NCBI GenBank assembly: GCA_015179125.1
Contig: WHVA01000266.1
Span: 62,001 to 126,000 of the forward strand
Source: Gautieria morchelliformis
Lineage: Eukaryota; Basidiomycota; Agaricomycetes; Gomphales; Gomphaceae
DNA: 64,000 bases
Direction: 5' to 3'
A program made the position numbers and the translations under genes. Positions within the stretch are counted from its first letter, which is position 1; each line of letters starts with the position of its first letter. Under the pieces are notes generated by a model, which saw only the letters and a program-made list of their open reading frames with translations, was not told where the DNA came from and ran no database searches. Shown here piece after piece: positions 49,071 to 60,794 of the stretch.

Positions 49071-51306
49071 TCAATTGGTGCGGGTTGGCCGCAAAAACGA
49101 CGCCTGCGGAAAACTAGCGCAGCTCCTCAGTGAAGCGCACCCACTAGTCTGAGCGCCATCGCGAGGTTGCTTAGTAACATAGCTCGATCGCGATGAATGA
49201 AGCTGCTCGAGTAATAGAATTATTAGCCTAGACATGTTGTAAAACTCGATGCGACGTACATGAACATGAAGGTTGCTGCTACGGTCCACGACAACTTGCT
49301 CCGTGCCTGCGTGATTCTCCAATGAAGCCAGATAGGTAGTTTCCAGCATTCCAGCTATGGCGTAAGGCGATCAAATAAAGATCATGGGCGACAGTGTGGA
49401 GTACTAACTTTGGTTGATAACGAAGATCTGGGGTTGAATATTCCGAATCTCCTGAGAGAGATTTCCAGGAATAGGACCATCCTAGTACAGTAAGTCACAG
49501 AACAAATCTCGTATGAGTATCTGGCTCACTTTCAGCCATACCATCACATCATCGTCATGCGCGAGAGCAAATTCGGCATCGGAGTTCTGTTGCTATCTCA
49601 GTAATTAGCAGACCAGTTGTTGGCAATGAATGTCACCTCCAAAATATATAGAAGTGTAATCTCCAGAGCTGTGGGTGTCTGCTTGAAGTGAGACATGACT
49701 TTATCAAGAAAAGGCGCATATATATACCTTGCACTGCTTGAGTTGGAGGTAAAGATCAAGATCTTCGTCCACATCTATACCAACTTTCGAGTCTTTCGTC
49801 GACAAGTGAGATAGACCGGTGTTTCTATCCGATAATCCACCCGTGCCAAATCGTGCCACATCTTCACCCTCGGAGGATGACAATGAAGAATTTCCCGGCG
49901 GACCTGATGGGAGATCTTGTCGACTGCGTGATGGGCCAGTCTTGTCCTTGTCGCTTGCAGGACCAGGGCTGCCGCCTCCGGGACCAGGGCTGCCGCCTCC
50001 GGGACCAGGGCTGCCGCCTCCGGGACCAGGGCTGCCGCCTCCAGGACCGGGGTTGTTGCCTCCAGGACCAGGGTTGGCGCCCCCAGGACCAGGGTTGTCA
50101 CCTCCTTTGTGGCTTCCAGGTTTTATCAGATCGAACCCGTGTTCGTCACTACCACAATCTCCCCAATGGAAAAGTAGGGCAAGCCCGGTGTGCCTATCAC
50201 AAATTTTATAACCACGTATAAAAACTCCTTGATCCCGCGGACCCTCAACTCCATCAAAAATTTCTGTAGGTCCAAAACAATTGTTCATCGAACAGAAAAT
50301 GAACCGCTGCGTCTCGTGCATACCTTGGTGGGTGCGTCTTGCAGCCTCGCTGATGCTGACCATTGCATCAGAGCCAGAGGTGCTGACATCGCCTGTCAGT
50401 CTCAGGCTGCCAGCAACGTGTCAAAGAAATAATACGCACATGTCATTTTCCCTGCTCTGTGGCATGCTAGTTTCGTCTGCCCGGGGCCGCTCATTTGTTT
50501 GGAGTACTGGACCTGCATGTGCTACTGCCCCTGAAGATGTGCTGATTGACCATTCACCCTGTGCGTATGTTCCCTCCCCGGGGCGAAATTCGAAATGTAC
50601 TGCACTGGAGCAATCATGAAAGGTGACACACGCCCAGGAAGACGTCTTGTGCCATCCGGTAACTAGAACCAGGTCGAATATGCGTATGTCAGGCCGGCCG
50701 ATGAATTGCACCCAGGAGGCACAGTGCTTTTGTATATATCTGATATATTTGAGTGTTTCTGCGGCATCCCGGATCTCCATGACGTCTTTGTATAAGAGGA
50801 TGGCTCCTTCCTGTTTGGAAGACGTGAAGCTCAACGGGCCACTGGCACTTATGGGTGGACTGTCACTGCATCAGTGGGAAAGGTACTAGAACGACATGAC
50901 TGGTTACACACATTTTCCCACTGACGACAGTTGGTCCCCTCTCTGTTACGAACCCCACTCCCCAATACGTCTTGTCAATAGTATAGCCGATGGCAAGGGG
51001 ATAGTACCCCTCCGGTTTGCTGCGTCCGTTGTTCTCATCCTCACGCCATTCTTTCGATGTATCAAAGAATGGGATCCACTTGCCGCCGTGCACGTAACCT
51101 ACTTCGGCTATGTTGACCGGACCAGGAAACCATGGTGCGAAACCCTTGAACTCAGAGAGCATATTCTGGGCGTAAACTTCATCCTCATTCCTTTCGCGCA
51201 GACGTGAGGGGCGAAAGGAGTAGCGAACAAGTTGAAAAAGAATAAGAAAAAGAAAGAGGAAAATAAGCAGACCAACAGCTACGAATGGTGTCAAAAACTG
51301 GAACAT
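49071..51306 (-). CDS. Hypothetical membrane-anchored protein of a multi-copy basidiomycete type
   Basis: The start is ATG 51306. Residues 1-30 contain a strong hydrophobic helix (VGLLIFLFLFLILFQL), an anchor or signal. Recognisable blocks follow: DEVYAQNMLSEFKGFAPWFP, AEVGYVHGGKWIPFFD, EGYYPLAIG, GAILLYKDV, DLVLVTGWHKTSSWACVTF, and near the end LQLKQ...TALEITLLYILENSDAEFALAHDDDV and PQIFVINQ. The 5-8 short introns include 49683-49731 and others not fully resolved; the exact 3' end is uncertain (a stop at 49404 or a further exon to 49071). A 7-residue repeat (GGGSPGP-like) encoded at 49959-50105 lies in the middle. Proteins with these blocks occur in several copies in Agaricomycetes as far as I recall; no function is known. 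Confidence 0.6.
49959..50105. repeat. Seven-copy 21-bp coding minisatellite
   Basis: About seven tandem 21-bp units of the form GGACCAGGGCTGCCGCCTCC plus one base. On the minus strand they encode a collagen-like PGPGGGS repeat with N/A/D variants in the first copies. Copies 1-4 from the low-coordinate end are almost identical, which points to recent expansion. Confidence 0.85.
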
Positions 51307-52000
51307 AGGATACTGCAGAAACTTGTTGAAGATGGAGTGACTTCTATCCAGCGCCGTTCGGGGTTACTTATGGCTAAATTTTTTGTATTTCAGAGTCCGA
51401 ATCTTTAAGTCGCTCATAGTCATCACTGAGCTACGATTGTCAACGAAAAGGCCCGCATACCCAAGGCCAAGGATCGGCCAAGGTGAGTGTTCGCAGAGGA
51501 GAGACCGTCCCGGATATGATGCAAGCATTAGCGCATCAGGCAAGGAACGCCGGACGACATCGAGGGCCGGATCGCGAGGGCACGCGTGCGAGTGGCACGG
51601 ATGGGGAGCGCCTGGAGTGTGGTGGCTATTGTGGACGGTCACGGTACGGGGACTAATACAGGTGGCCGCGGGCGCTATGCCCGAAATAGCATGTCCGTGA
51701 GCTCCGGGCGGAAATGAGCAACAAACGACCTTCGGCGGTAGGCCCCGGGCGTACTGACGGACGGGGTATGTTTCTGCATACTGGGTACTCATATCCCACA
51801 CGCAGGCGGGAAATAGCTTATACAACCAGTACACCGTGAAAACAAACAAAAGAGAGAGACTTTTCTCACGCTTACCATCACCACCAAAACACCCAAAATC
51901 GCATTCCCTACACACACGCTTGCTAAACTGCACGCCAGTGCATCGCTGACTACAGCCAGCGGCGAAACCGAGCTTCCCTGAAAAAGAAGCCGTTAAAACG
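51307..52000. other. Region containing the undefined 5' end of the LINE
   Basis: No gene is supported. The 5' UTR of the LINE probably starts somewhere here, perhaps after 51400; no target duplication could be matched because the LINE 3' end is outside the window. Confidence 0.4.
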
Positions 52001-53761
52001 ATGCCACAAAGCGTCGAACCCCAGGCGCCTGCCACGTCACAAGCTCGCACAAGGGCAGGCGCCACACAACAAGCCAGCAACAAAACTAGGTCAGATTTGT
52101 TGTTGGAGCCAAACACGTCGGTCAGAACCAGAGAGCAAGCGAGGCAGTTCCTAGACAAACACGGGTACTACACGAAGGATGATCCGTTGTCGACAGAACA
52201 GCTAAGTTACGCTCTGTTATCACCTGCACACAACGTTAGCGGCAAAACCCTGCAGGAGGGAGTTCGGGCGGTGGCCATTCTAATGATGGAGGATGCCACG
52301 AGAGCAGCGGTCTCGCGACAAATCGAAAAGCACATTGAAACGACCCTGGCCAAACTGGAAGCAGCCGCTGACAGGGCCAAAGAGGCGGCTGAGGTGGCAG
52401 AAGAAGCAACAGAAGGAGCCAGAAATGTCATTGAGCATTTGAACAGCATGGAAGGACAGAGGGAACGGCAAGGGGAAAGCAACGCAAGAGGGACGACATA
52501 CGCAGCCGCATTGAAAGGTAACGTCCCCTTGTCACACTTAAACAACCTGGCAAAAGCGAAAATGAAAGCGAGACAAATACTGATTGATGGAGACATGTCA
52601 CGAGAACAGGACGACCTAAGCAAGCTAACGGAACAGGAGCTGGTAGCGAAAGCTAACGAAGCAGTAAGCAACCTCGAGCCGGACCCAGAAAGAATAGACA
52701 TAAGCTTCGTGGGAGCCAAGAAGCTAGCGAACGGGGGAGTAGTACTGGACATGGAAACAGAGGAGGCGGCCAAATGGGTGCAGATGAACAAGAGGTCGTT
52801 TTTGAGCAAATTCAGCGGGACGGCCACGATAAAAGAAAGAACACTATCAGTAATAGTGGAGTATGTGCCGCTGAACCACTCACCCGACGCCATGGCGGAG
52901 ATGAGAAAGATCGAGAGGGACTCTAAACTCCCCGACGGATCCCTGCTCTCAACCCGGTGGATAAAGCCCGTCCACAGGAGGACGGCAGGACAGAGATCGG
53001 CACACATTATCGCCAAGTTCACATCCACAGAAGCAGCAAATCAAAGCATAAGAGACGGGATGATAATAGCAGGAAAGAGAACCTGGGCCAGGAGAATGAA
53101 AAAAGAACCACGAAGGTGTCTAAAATGTCAGCGATACAATGCTTGGCACATGGCAGCAGAGTGCAGCGGCAGAGACACGTGTGGGACATGCGGAGAAGAG
53201 CACAGGACAGCCGAATGCCAGGAAGACGATCCGAGCAAATTCAAATGCACGAACTGCGACGCAAAAGGCCACCTGTCATAGGATAGGACATGCCCGGTAT
53301 TCAGATCAGAATGCGCAGCGGCAGAAAAGAGCGATCCAGAACACACGTACAAATTCTTTCCCAACGATGACCCGTGGACGTGGGAACAACACCAAGAGGT
53401 GGAGGAAACAGACGATGTGGGGGACCTCATAAAAAAACTCAGGGAACAGGAGGACAGGAGATGGAAAACGACGGAAATGGAAAGAAGGATGGCAAGACAA
53501 GCGGACAGCAGAAGCAGGGAGAGGCCCCAAGCGGAACCAGATAACTCGCGATATAGAGGAAGGATTGAAAGCAGAGGAAACGCACGCGGGAGAGGAAGAG
53601 GTGCGAACCCAAGAGTCGGGCACATGGACCAAGGGTGGCAGGACAGAGAACGGGGTGAAGGGCGACAAAGCAGACTGGATGACTACGGAATCGGGGTCAG
53701 CCGTGAGAGGACACAAACAGTACAGCAAGACGGAAACGACAACAACACACGCCAAGGATGA
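52001..53761 (+). pseudogene. LINE ORF1, gag-like, one in-frame stop
   Basis: An RNA-binding ORF1 protein. The first half has a coiled coil (about residues 110-150, KLEAAADRAKEAAEVAEEA). The second half has three CCHC-like knuckles: CLKCQRYNAWHMAAEC, CGTCGEEHRTAEC and CTNCDAKGHLS-stop-DRTC. The TAG at 53279-53281 falls inside the third knuckle and the same frame continues, open, to the TGA at 53759-53761 through an Arg-rich tail (GNARGRGRGANPR). The stop is probably a point mutation, for example TGG to TAG. ORF1 overlaps ORF2 in the four bases ATGA. Confidence 0.87.
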
Positions 53762-54518
53762 ACGAAGAAAACCAACAAATGCGAAAATTGAGAATCAGAC
53801 AACAGAACGTCAACAAATCGCTAACGGCAACGGTAGAAATGCTAGCTAAGTGCTCACCTGAAAAATATGATGTCCTTGCAATCCAAGAACCATATATTGA
53901 CTTCCTAGGCAACGCTAGACCCACGCCAAACTGGTACTCGGTGTACCCCAGAACGCACTTCCACGACAAAGAGACGCGAACGAGATTGATGATGCTGATA
54001 AGCAAAAGGATGGCGACGAGCGCATGGGGAGCAATCGATATGGGATCGCCAGATGTTATGGCAGTAAAGATTAAAACCAACATGGGTGACGTCCTGATAG
54101 TCAATTCATATGTGGACTGCGCCCATTCTAACAGTATAAGAGCCATACAGAAATATATGCAGCACAGAGCGGCAGAAGGGACCACGCAAGAAAGGGAGAT
54201 AGAGGGCATGGTGTGGCTCGGGGATTTCAATAGGCACCACCCAGTGTGGGACGAGCTGCGCAACGCACACCTATTCACCAGGGCAAATCTAGATGAGGTG
54301 CAAATACTCTTGGACGTAGTAGCAGATCACGGACTACACATGGCGCTACCTAAGGATGTACCCACGCTCAGATCGATGGCTACGGGGAATTACATGCGAA
54401 CAGATAATGTCTTTGCATCGCCTTCAGTCATTGAAAACATGATTAGCTGTAGCACAGTGCCAGAAGATCTACCACCAAAAAGCGACCACCTGCCCGTAGA
54501 CACCACGATCGACGTATC

Positions 54519-55008
54519 TGTCAGGGGACACCCTGTTTTCCATTTCCAGTTCCGACACCACATGCAGTTCCGACTCCATTTCCGACTCCGGTTCCAGTTC
54601 CGATTCCATCTCCGCCACCGCTTTTGGAAATGATTCCGCTTCTGGGAGAACTTCCACCAGTTCTGTTCGCCTCGCCAGTTCCACTCCAATTTCCGACTTC
54701 CACTCTCGGAACAGTGTCGGAAATCAAGCGACTCGTGTAATAGGTGGCATCAAGGGTCGATCAAGGGTCAGGGTGGTCAGGGAGATGCAGGGTTGATGGC
54801 GGGTGCCAAGTGTTGTCCCTGGCTGCGCAGTGTAGTATAATACGGGCTCGCTGACATTGGGGGTCCTTAGACTTTTCTCTTTGGATTTCCCCTTGTCAGG
54901 TGAGAATCCCCTCTCTTGTATGCTCTGTTCATTTATACATACTTTGGATTTCCCCTTGTCAGTTGTGTGGTAGTGTGATCTCCACAACCAGCTAGGGTTG
55001 CCCTTACA
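54519..55008 (+). repeat. 5' LTR of the gypsy element
   Basis: 490 bp. The first 130 bases are rich in TTCCGA-like words. A TATA-like TATAATA (54836-54842) lies 33 bp before AGACTTTTCT (54869-54878), a likely RNA start. Confidence 0.93.
54836..54842 (+). promoter_or_regulatory. TATA-like element of the gypsy LTR
   Basis: TATAATA, about 33 bp upstream of the sequence that matches the priming site, fitting a transcription start at about 54869. Confidence 0.5.
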
Positions 55009-55010
55009 GC

Positions 55011-55020
55011 AGAAAAGTCT
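55011..55020 (+). other. Putative self-priming primer-binding site
   Basis: AGAAAAGTCT, two bases after the 5' LTR, is the exact reverse complement of AGACTTTTCT at 54869-54878 in the LTR. In the Tf1/sushi lineage the first bases of the RNA pair with such a site and prime reverse transcription. I could not match it to a tRNA 3' end. Confidence 0.65.
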
Positions 55021-55195
55021 CTCCCCTAGAGGACCGGCGGTTGTACTGCGCGTTGCATTCGCCATAGGTGCGTTCGGAATCAGAGACAGCGACTCGGAGA
55101 TTGCGACCTCTTCTGCACACACAGCGTACGACAGCCCCTCTTCTTACGTCGAGCTCCCAACCCCGGAAATCCCGTCCCATATTTCTCCTTCCGAC

Positions 55196-56371
55196 ATGGA
55201 TCCGGACGATCGTCTTCGGAATATGGAGGAGGAACTGACGCGGAACCGGATGAAGACCGACGCGATTGAAACAGCCTTACAAGCGATTTTGGCTAAGTTA
55301 GATATTCCACAAAGTGGTGGAAATGAAATGCTGGACGATCCGGATTTTGGAAAAGCTGAAGTAGCGGAAGAGAGGGTCTCCGCGAAGTTAGCAAAGGTCA
55401 AACCCGCAACTCCGGCGGACTTTGACGGAGATCGGGGGAAGGGACGCACATTCTTCAACACATGCAGCATCTACTTCGCAATTGTCGGAGACCTCTTTCC
55501 AAACCACCAGGCTCGGATTCACTGGGCATTGTCCTTTTTCAAGTCGGACCGCGCAGCCCGTTTTGCAAACAAGGTGATCTGACATGAAGCAAAGGGCAAG
55601 GGGAACTACTTCCGGGACTGTGACACCTTTGAGAAAACATTTTCCGACCAGTTCTGCCCGAAAAACGAGCAGCTCACAGCCCTTACGAAGCTCGAGGGGA
55701 CCAGCTGGTACCAGGCCAAGGATCCGGTCGATGACTACATTGATCGCTTCCAGGAGCTCATCGACCTTGTAGAGTATGACGACGACAAGACGATCGTCAT
55801 CAAATTCCGACGAGGACTTGATCTGACACTCCAGAACCAAGTCGCGCTGCTTGGGGATGGAGCTCCGGATTTTGATGACCTGGAAGGGTGGTACCAAGCT
55901 GCGCAGAGGGTGTCCCGGAACAGGGAAGCAAATGAGGCCTTCGTGGAGATGAGCCGGAACATGACACGCAGTTCCACTCATCCTACTCCACCTGCGCCAA
56001 AACCCGGAAGCGCATTCATTCCCACCCGGAAATTATTTCCGACGCTTGCTCTGCCTGCTCCTATTAGGAACCCTAGCCCTCCTCCCTCGAAGAGTGGCCC
56101 TGCCCCGATGGATATTGACCGCATGTGCGGAAAAGGCCACGGAACTATCACCTGCTTCCGATGTCGACAACCAGGCCACTATGCTCGCGAGTGCCCCCAA
56201 GCCTTTGATATCCGGCTTATGACCACAGAGGAGAAACTCGAGCTCCTTCCAGAGTTCCTCGCACTTGCGGACATAAGCGGAGTGCCCTCTGCGGAAGAAG
56301 TTTCCGAAAATGCGGAACATGATCCACCGGAAGCGGAGGATGCGTCGGATTTTGTGACGCGCAGCGGGTGA
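55196..56371 (+). pseudogene. Gypsy gag, one nonsense codon
   Basis: The likely start is ATG 55196 (MDPDDRLRNMEEELTRNRMK), opening with a coiled coil. The retrotransposon gag core spans FFNTCSIYFAIVGDLFP to YQAKDPVDDYIDRFQELIDL, and the zinc knuckle is CFRCRQPGHYARECP (about 56154-56198). A TGA at 55580-55582 interrupts the frame within FANKVI-stop-HEAKGKGNYF; TGG (Trp) to TGA is the likely change. Gag ends at TGA 56369-56371, and pol continues in the -1 frame. Confidence 0.88.
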
Positions 56372-57503
56372 GATGTGTGCCCCTGCTGCCTGTACATAAC
56401 CGGTTTGCCTGTCTTGAAGTAGAGAATGAAAAGCCCCCACTCCCCTCACTTCGTACAGACCCACCGGATAAAGTCACACAAAAACCAAATCCGACACCCT
56501 GTCCATCCCGCATCCGCCCTTGGGAGAAACACCTTCCGAAGCGCTATGTTGTCGCTGCCACCCCTGGCCCCAAGTCACTAGTCATTAAGGTGGAGATCCA
56601 GACGACAGATACGGCGGAAGTCAAATCCGGACCCGCCCTTGTCGATTGCGGGGCCACTGGTCAGTTTATAGACCGGGACTATGTGGAACGGAACCGACTG
56701 ACCACGCGGAAGTTGCAACGTGCAATCCCGGTGTTCAATGTGGATGGAAGCCCCAATGAGGCAGGGTCCATCACGGAGATAGTAGACACGATTCTCCGCT
56801 ACGATGGGCATTCAGAACGCACTTCCTTTGCAGTCACCAGCCTGGGGAAGCAAGACATCATCCTCGGGTTTACCTGGCTTCAGGAGCACAACCCAGAGAT
56901 CAATTGGCAGACTCAGAAGGTACTGATGAGTCGATGTCCAGCCAAGTGTCACATGTGCCGGTCGGAAGTGCGGAAGGAACACCAGGAGCAGCGGAAGACC
57001 GAACGGCTCATACAGACATGTCGTTCTGGCCCCCATCCACTGCTTGCAGAAGAAGACTCGGAAGCAGAATTTGAACCGGATCCCACTCCCAATTCCAATT
57101 CCGATTCCGATTCTGACTCCGACGTCATTCGACTCGGTCCGGAAGACACTCTGGTGGAAGGGGAGCGCTTGCTGTACATAAACCTTCCGCCAGAAGCGGA
57201 ACACATCCACGCCACCGGAAATATTTCGCAATGCCTTGCTGAAGCCTCCAAGAAGCATGATAGAGCAGAGGTGGAAATTCCAGAGTACCTGCGGGAGTTC
57301 GAGGACGTCTTTTCCAAGGAGTCGTTTGATGCCCTGCCTCCACGGAAGCTGTGGGACCACGCCATCGAGTTGGAGCCTGGGTCAAAGCCCACCAACTGCA
57401 AAGTCTACCCGCTGTCACCCAAGGAGCAGGTAGAGCTCAATGCATTCCTTGCAGAAAACCTCCGTACAGGGAGGATCCGCCCCTCCAAGTCACCCATGGC
57501 ATC

Positions 57504-57991
57504 TGTTAGCAACTAGGGGCTATGGCAGGGAAGGTTCGGTAGAGTTCTTAGAAAGCTAGAATCAAATACACTCTCTCAGTGAATTTATTGTCACTATTAT
57601 ATTAATACAATACCTAGAATCAAATACACTACATGATTTTCAGTCAACATGCTATGTAAATATGAAAGATACTACTCGCCTCTCTCAGTGAATTTATTGT
57701 CACTGAGAGAGGAGCACTATCCTGTCTCAGAAGGCATATACGTGCACCCGGCCCTTTAGCGCCCAAGGGCTCGCGCGTCGAAGTCATTTCAAACTCCGCT
57801 GGGTGCAGCCGCCTGTGAAAATAGGAATAACAGAATGAAATGGAGAGATAAGGAGTGACTGGAAAATTTTGAAAATAATCAGAGAAATAGATGCATGGTA
57901 CAAGAACAATGTGAGAAAGAATTGGAACACCATACAGTAAATCGAACATATTATGCTTGATTTTGGTGCAGGAGCATAAATGCACCCAACA
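57504..57991 (-). repeat. Solo copia LTR inside gypsy pol
   Basis: 488 bp, TG (57504) to CA (57991) on the plus strand, flanked by GCATC (57499-57503 and 57992-57996). It is very similar to the 5968-6455 LTR, with the same two 25-bp repeats and the stem-loop (57679-57690 with 57701-57712). It is the youngest layer of the nested stack. Confidence 0.96.
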
Positions 57992-60780
57992 GCATCTCCG
58001 GTGTTCTTCATCAAGAAGAAGGATGGCTCGCTCAGACTTGTGCAGGATTACCGGGCCTTGAATGCGATCACAATCAAGAACTGGTACCGGTACCCCATTC
58101 CACTCATTTCCGAACTAATCACACAACTCCGCGGGGCAAGGTACTTCACTAAGCTGGATGTCCGCTGGGGCTTCAATAATGTTCGGATCCGAGAGGGAGA
58201 CGAGTGGAAGGCCGCATTCCGCACCAACTGAGGACTCTTTGAGCCGCAGGTCATGTTCTTCGGCCTCACCAACAGTCCCGCCACATTCCAGACAATGATG
58301 AATGACATTTTCCGTGACATGATAGCAGAAGGGGTTGTCTGCGTCTACCTCGATGACATCCTCATCTTCACAAAAACAATGTCCGAACATCGGGAAGTTG
58401 TGCGGAGAGTGCTGGAACGGCTCCGGGAGTACAACCTGTGTCTCAAGCCAGAAAAGTGCGAATTTGAGCGGATGCGGATAGAGTATCTTGGGGTGATTGT
58501 GTCGGAAGGAAAGGTGGAAATGGACCCAGTCAAAGTTTCTGGTGTGTCGGATTGGCCCGTGCCGCGGAACAAGAAGGAGGTCCAGTCCTTCATTGGGTTT
58601 GTCAATTTCTACCGGCGGTTCATCAAGGACTTCTCCTGCCACGCCCGTACCCTCTTCGACCTCACCAAGAAGGAGGTTGGATGGCGGTGGGGAGAGCCGG
58701 AACAGGCCTCCTTTGACAAACTCAAAGAGCTGATCACTTCTGCCCCGGTCCTGATCTTTCCTGACGACTCTCGCCCTTACCGAGTCGAGGCGGATTCTTC
58801 CGACACAGCTACCGGAGGGGTCTTGTCACAACAGTCACCGGAAGATGGTGGGGGGTGGCATCCGATTGCCTTCTTCTCTAAGAGCCTTAGTCCGGTCGAG
58901 CGGAACTATGAGATCCATGACAAGGAGATGCTGGCAATCATCCGAGCGCTGGATGAGTGGCGACACTTCCTCGAGGGTGCTCTATGCCCATTTGAGATCT
59001 GGACAGACCACAAGAACCTCGAGTATTTCCCCACGTCTAAGAAGTTGAACCGACGACAAGCACGGTGGTCCCTACACCTGTCCCGGTTCGACTTCATGCT
59101 CCACCACCGGCCCGGCCACACCATGGGCAAGCCCGATGCCCTATCCCGCCGTGCGGATCATGGAAGCGGAAGTGGAGACAACGCGGATATGACACTGCTC
59201 CGCCCAAGTCTCTTTGCAATCCGTGCCCTAGAGGGAGTGACTACAGTTGGGGTGGAAGCGGAAATGCTCCGGGATATCCGGAGGCAGTACCGGAATGGAG
59301 AGAAGGAGGAGTCGGTGGTGAAGGCGGTGGAGGAACTTCGGAAAGGGCACTCACGGTCTGTACGGGCAGTGGAATGGTCGGAACATGATGGACTGCTCCA
59401 CTTCAGAGGCAAGGTCTACGTTCCAGGTGGGGCGGACCTCCGCCGCCGCATCGTGTCCCAGCACCATGACACACGGGTCACTGGGCATGCTGGCAGGTGG
59501 AAGACGCTGGAGTTAGTGGCTCGGAATTACTGGTGGCCCCAGATGTCCCGCTACATTGGACAGTACGTGAAGACATGTGACCTTTGTCTCCGAACTAAAG
59601 CACAACGACATCCGCCCGTCGGAGAACTTGTTCCACTTCCGATTCCCGAATCCCGCTGGGACACCATCAGTGTCGACTTCATCGTTGAACTCCCAGAGTC
59701 TCATGGCTACGACGCGATCATGAATGTCGTGGATTCGGTAAGCAAGGTGTCCCACTTCATTCCGACGCACACGACAATCACAGCCCTCGGAGCGGCCCGC
59801 CTGTTCCTTGCACATGTCTGGAAGTTGCATGGGCTCCCGAAGCAAGTTGTTTCCGACCGAGGTCCGCAGTTTGTCGCGGAACTGACTCGGGAGCTCTACC
59901 GCCTGCTCGGCATAAAGCTGGCTACCACCACAGCATACCATCCGCAGGGTGACGGACAGACGGAATGGGTCAATCAGGAGTTGGAGCAATATCTCCGCCT
60001 CTTTGTCAACGAGAGGCAGGATGACTGGGATGAGTTACTTCCACTGGCGGAATTCCAATATAACAACCATGTACATTCCGCCACACAACAGACTCCCTTC
60101 ATGCTTGACTCCGGACGACACCCGCGGATGGGCTTCGAGCCACGCCAGACTGACTCCCGACTCGAGACGGTCAATGAGTTCCGGGACCGCATGGACTCCA
60201 CCCTTTCGGAAGCCAAGTCGGCCCTTGCGAAGGCCAAGGATGACATGGCAAGGTACTACAACCAACGCCGGGTTCCTGCCCCAGAGTACCAAGTTGGAGA
60301 CAAGGTGTATCTAGATGCAAGTGACATCCGCACCACACGCCCTTCGCAGAAGCTTGCCCACCGCTACCTTGGGCCCTTCACGGTGACGCGGAGGGTTGGA
60401 TGGAATGCATACCGCCTCCGACTTCCGATGTCCATGTCCCGCCTCCACCCCGTCTTCAACGTGGTGAAGTTACTCCCTATGCTTGAGGACCCAATTCCAG
60501 GTCGGAAGGCTCGTCCGCCACCTCCGCCGGAAATTGTAGATGGGGAAGAGCACTATGTGGTGGAACGGATCCTGGACAGCCGGTTTGTGCGAGGACGACT
60601 CCAATTCCTCGTGAAATGGGAAGGGTATGGGTATGAGGAGAATTCGTGGGTCCCGGAGCCAGATGTTTCCGCTCCAGACAAACTCTGTGAGTTCTATAGG
60701 ACACACCCCGGTGCCCCTCGCCGAATCCGCTCGCTGGCATTTCAATCCCTTGTGTCCCGTGCTTCGAGGATGCAGCACGC

Positions 60781-60794
60781 TAGAGGGGGGGTGA
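60781..60794 (+). other. Polypurine tract of the gypsy element
   Basis: TAGAGGGGGGGTGA directly precedes the TGTCAGG start of the 3' LTR, the expected position for second-strand priming. Confidence 0.75.

Noticed and set aside
49775..50221. Long plus-strand frames with PGPGLPPP-like repeats
   Set aside because: They are antisense readings of the 21-bp minisatellite within the minus-strand gene.
51364..52158. 264-codon open frame on the minus strand
   Set aside because: It overlaps the start of LINE ORF1 on the other strand, has no domain, and its composition (Cys/Ser/Pro) fits an antisense shadow.
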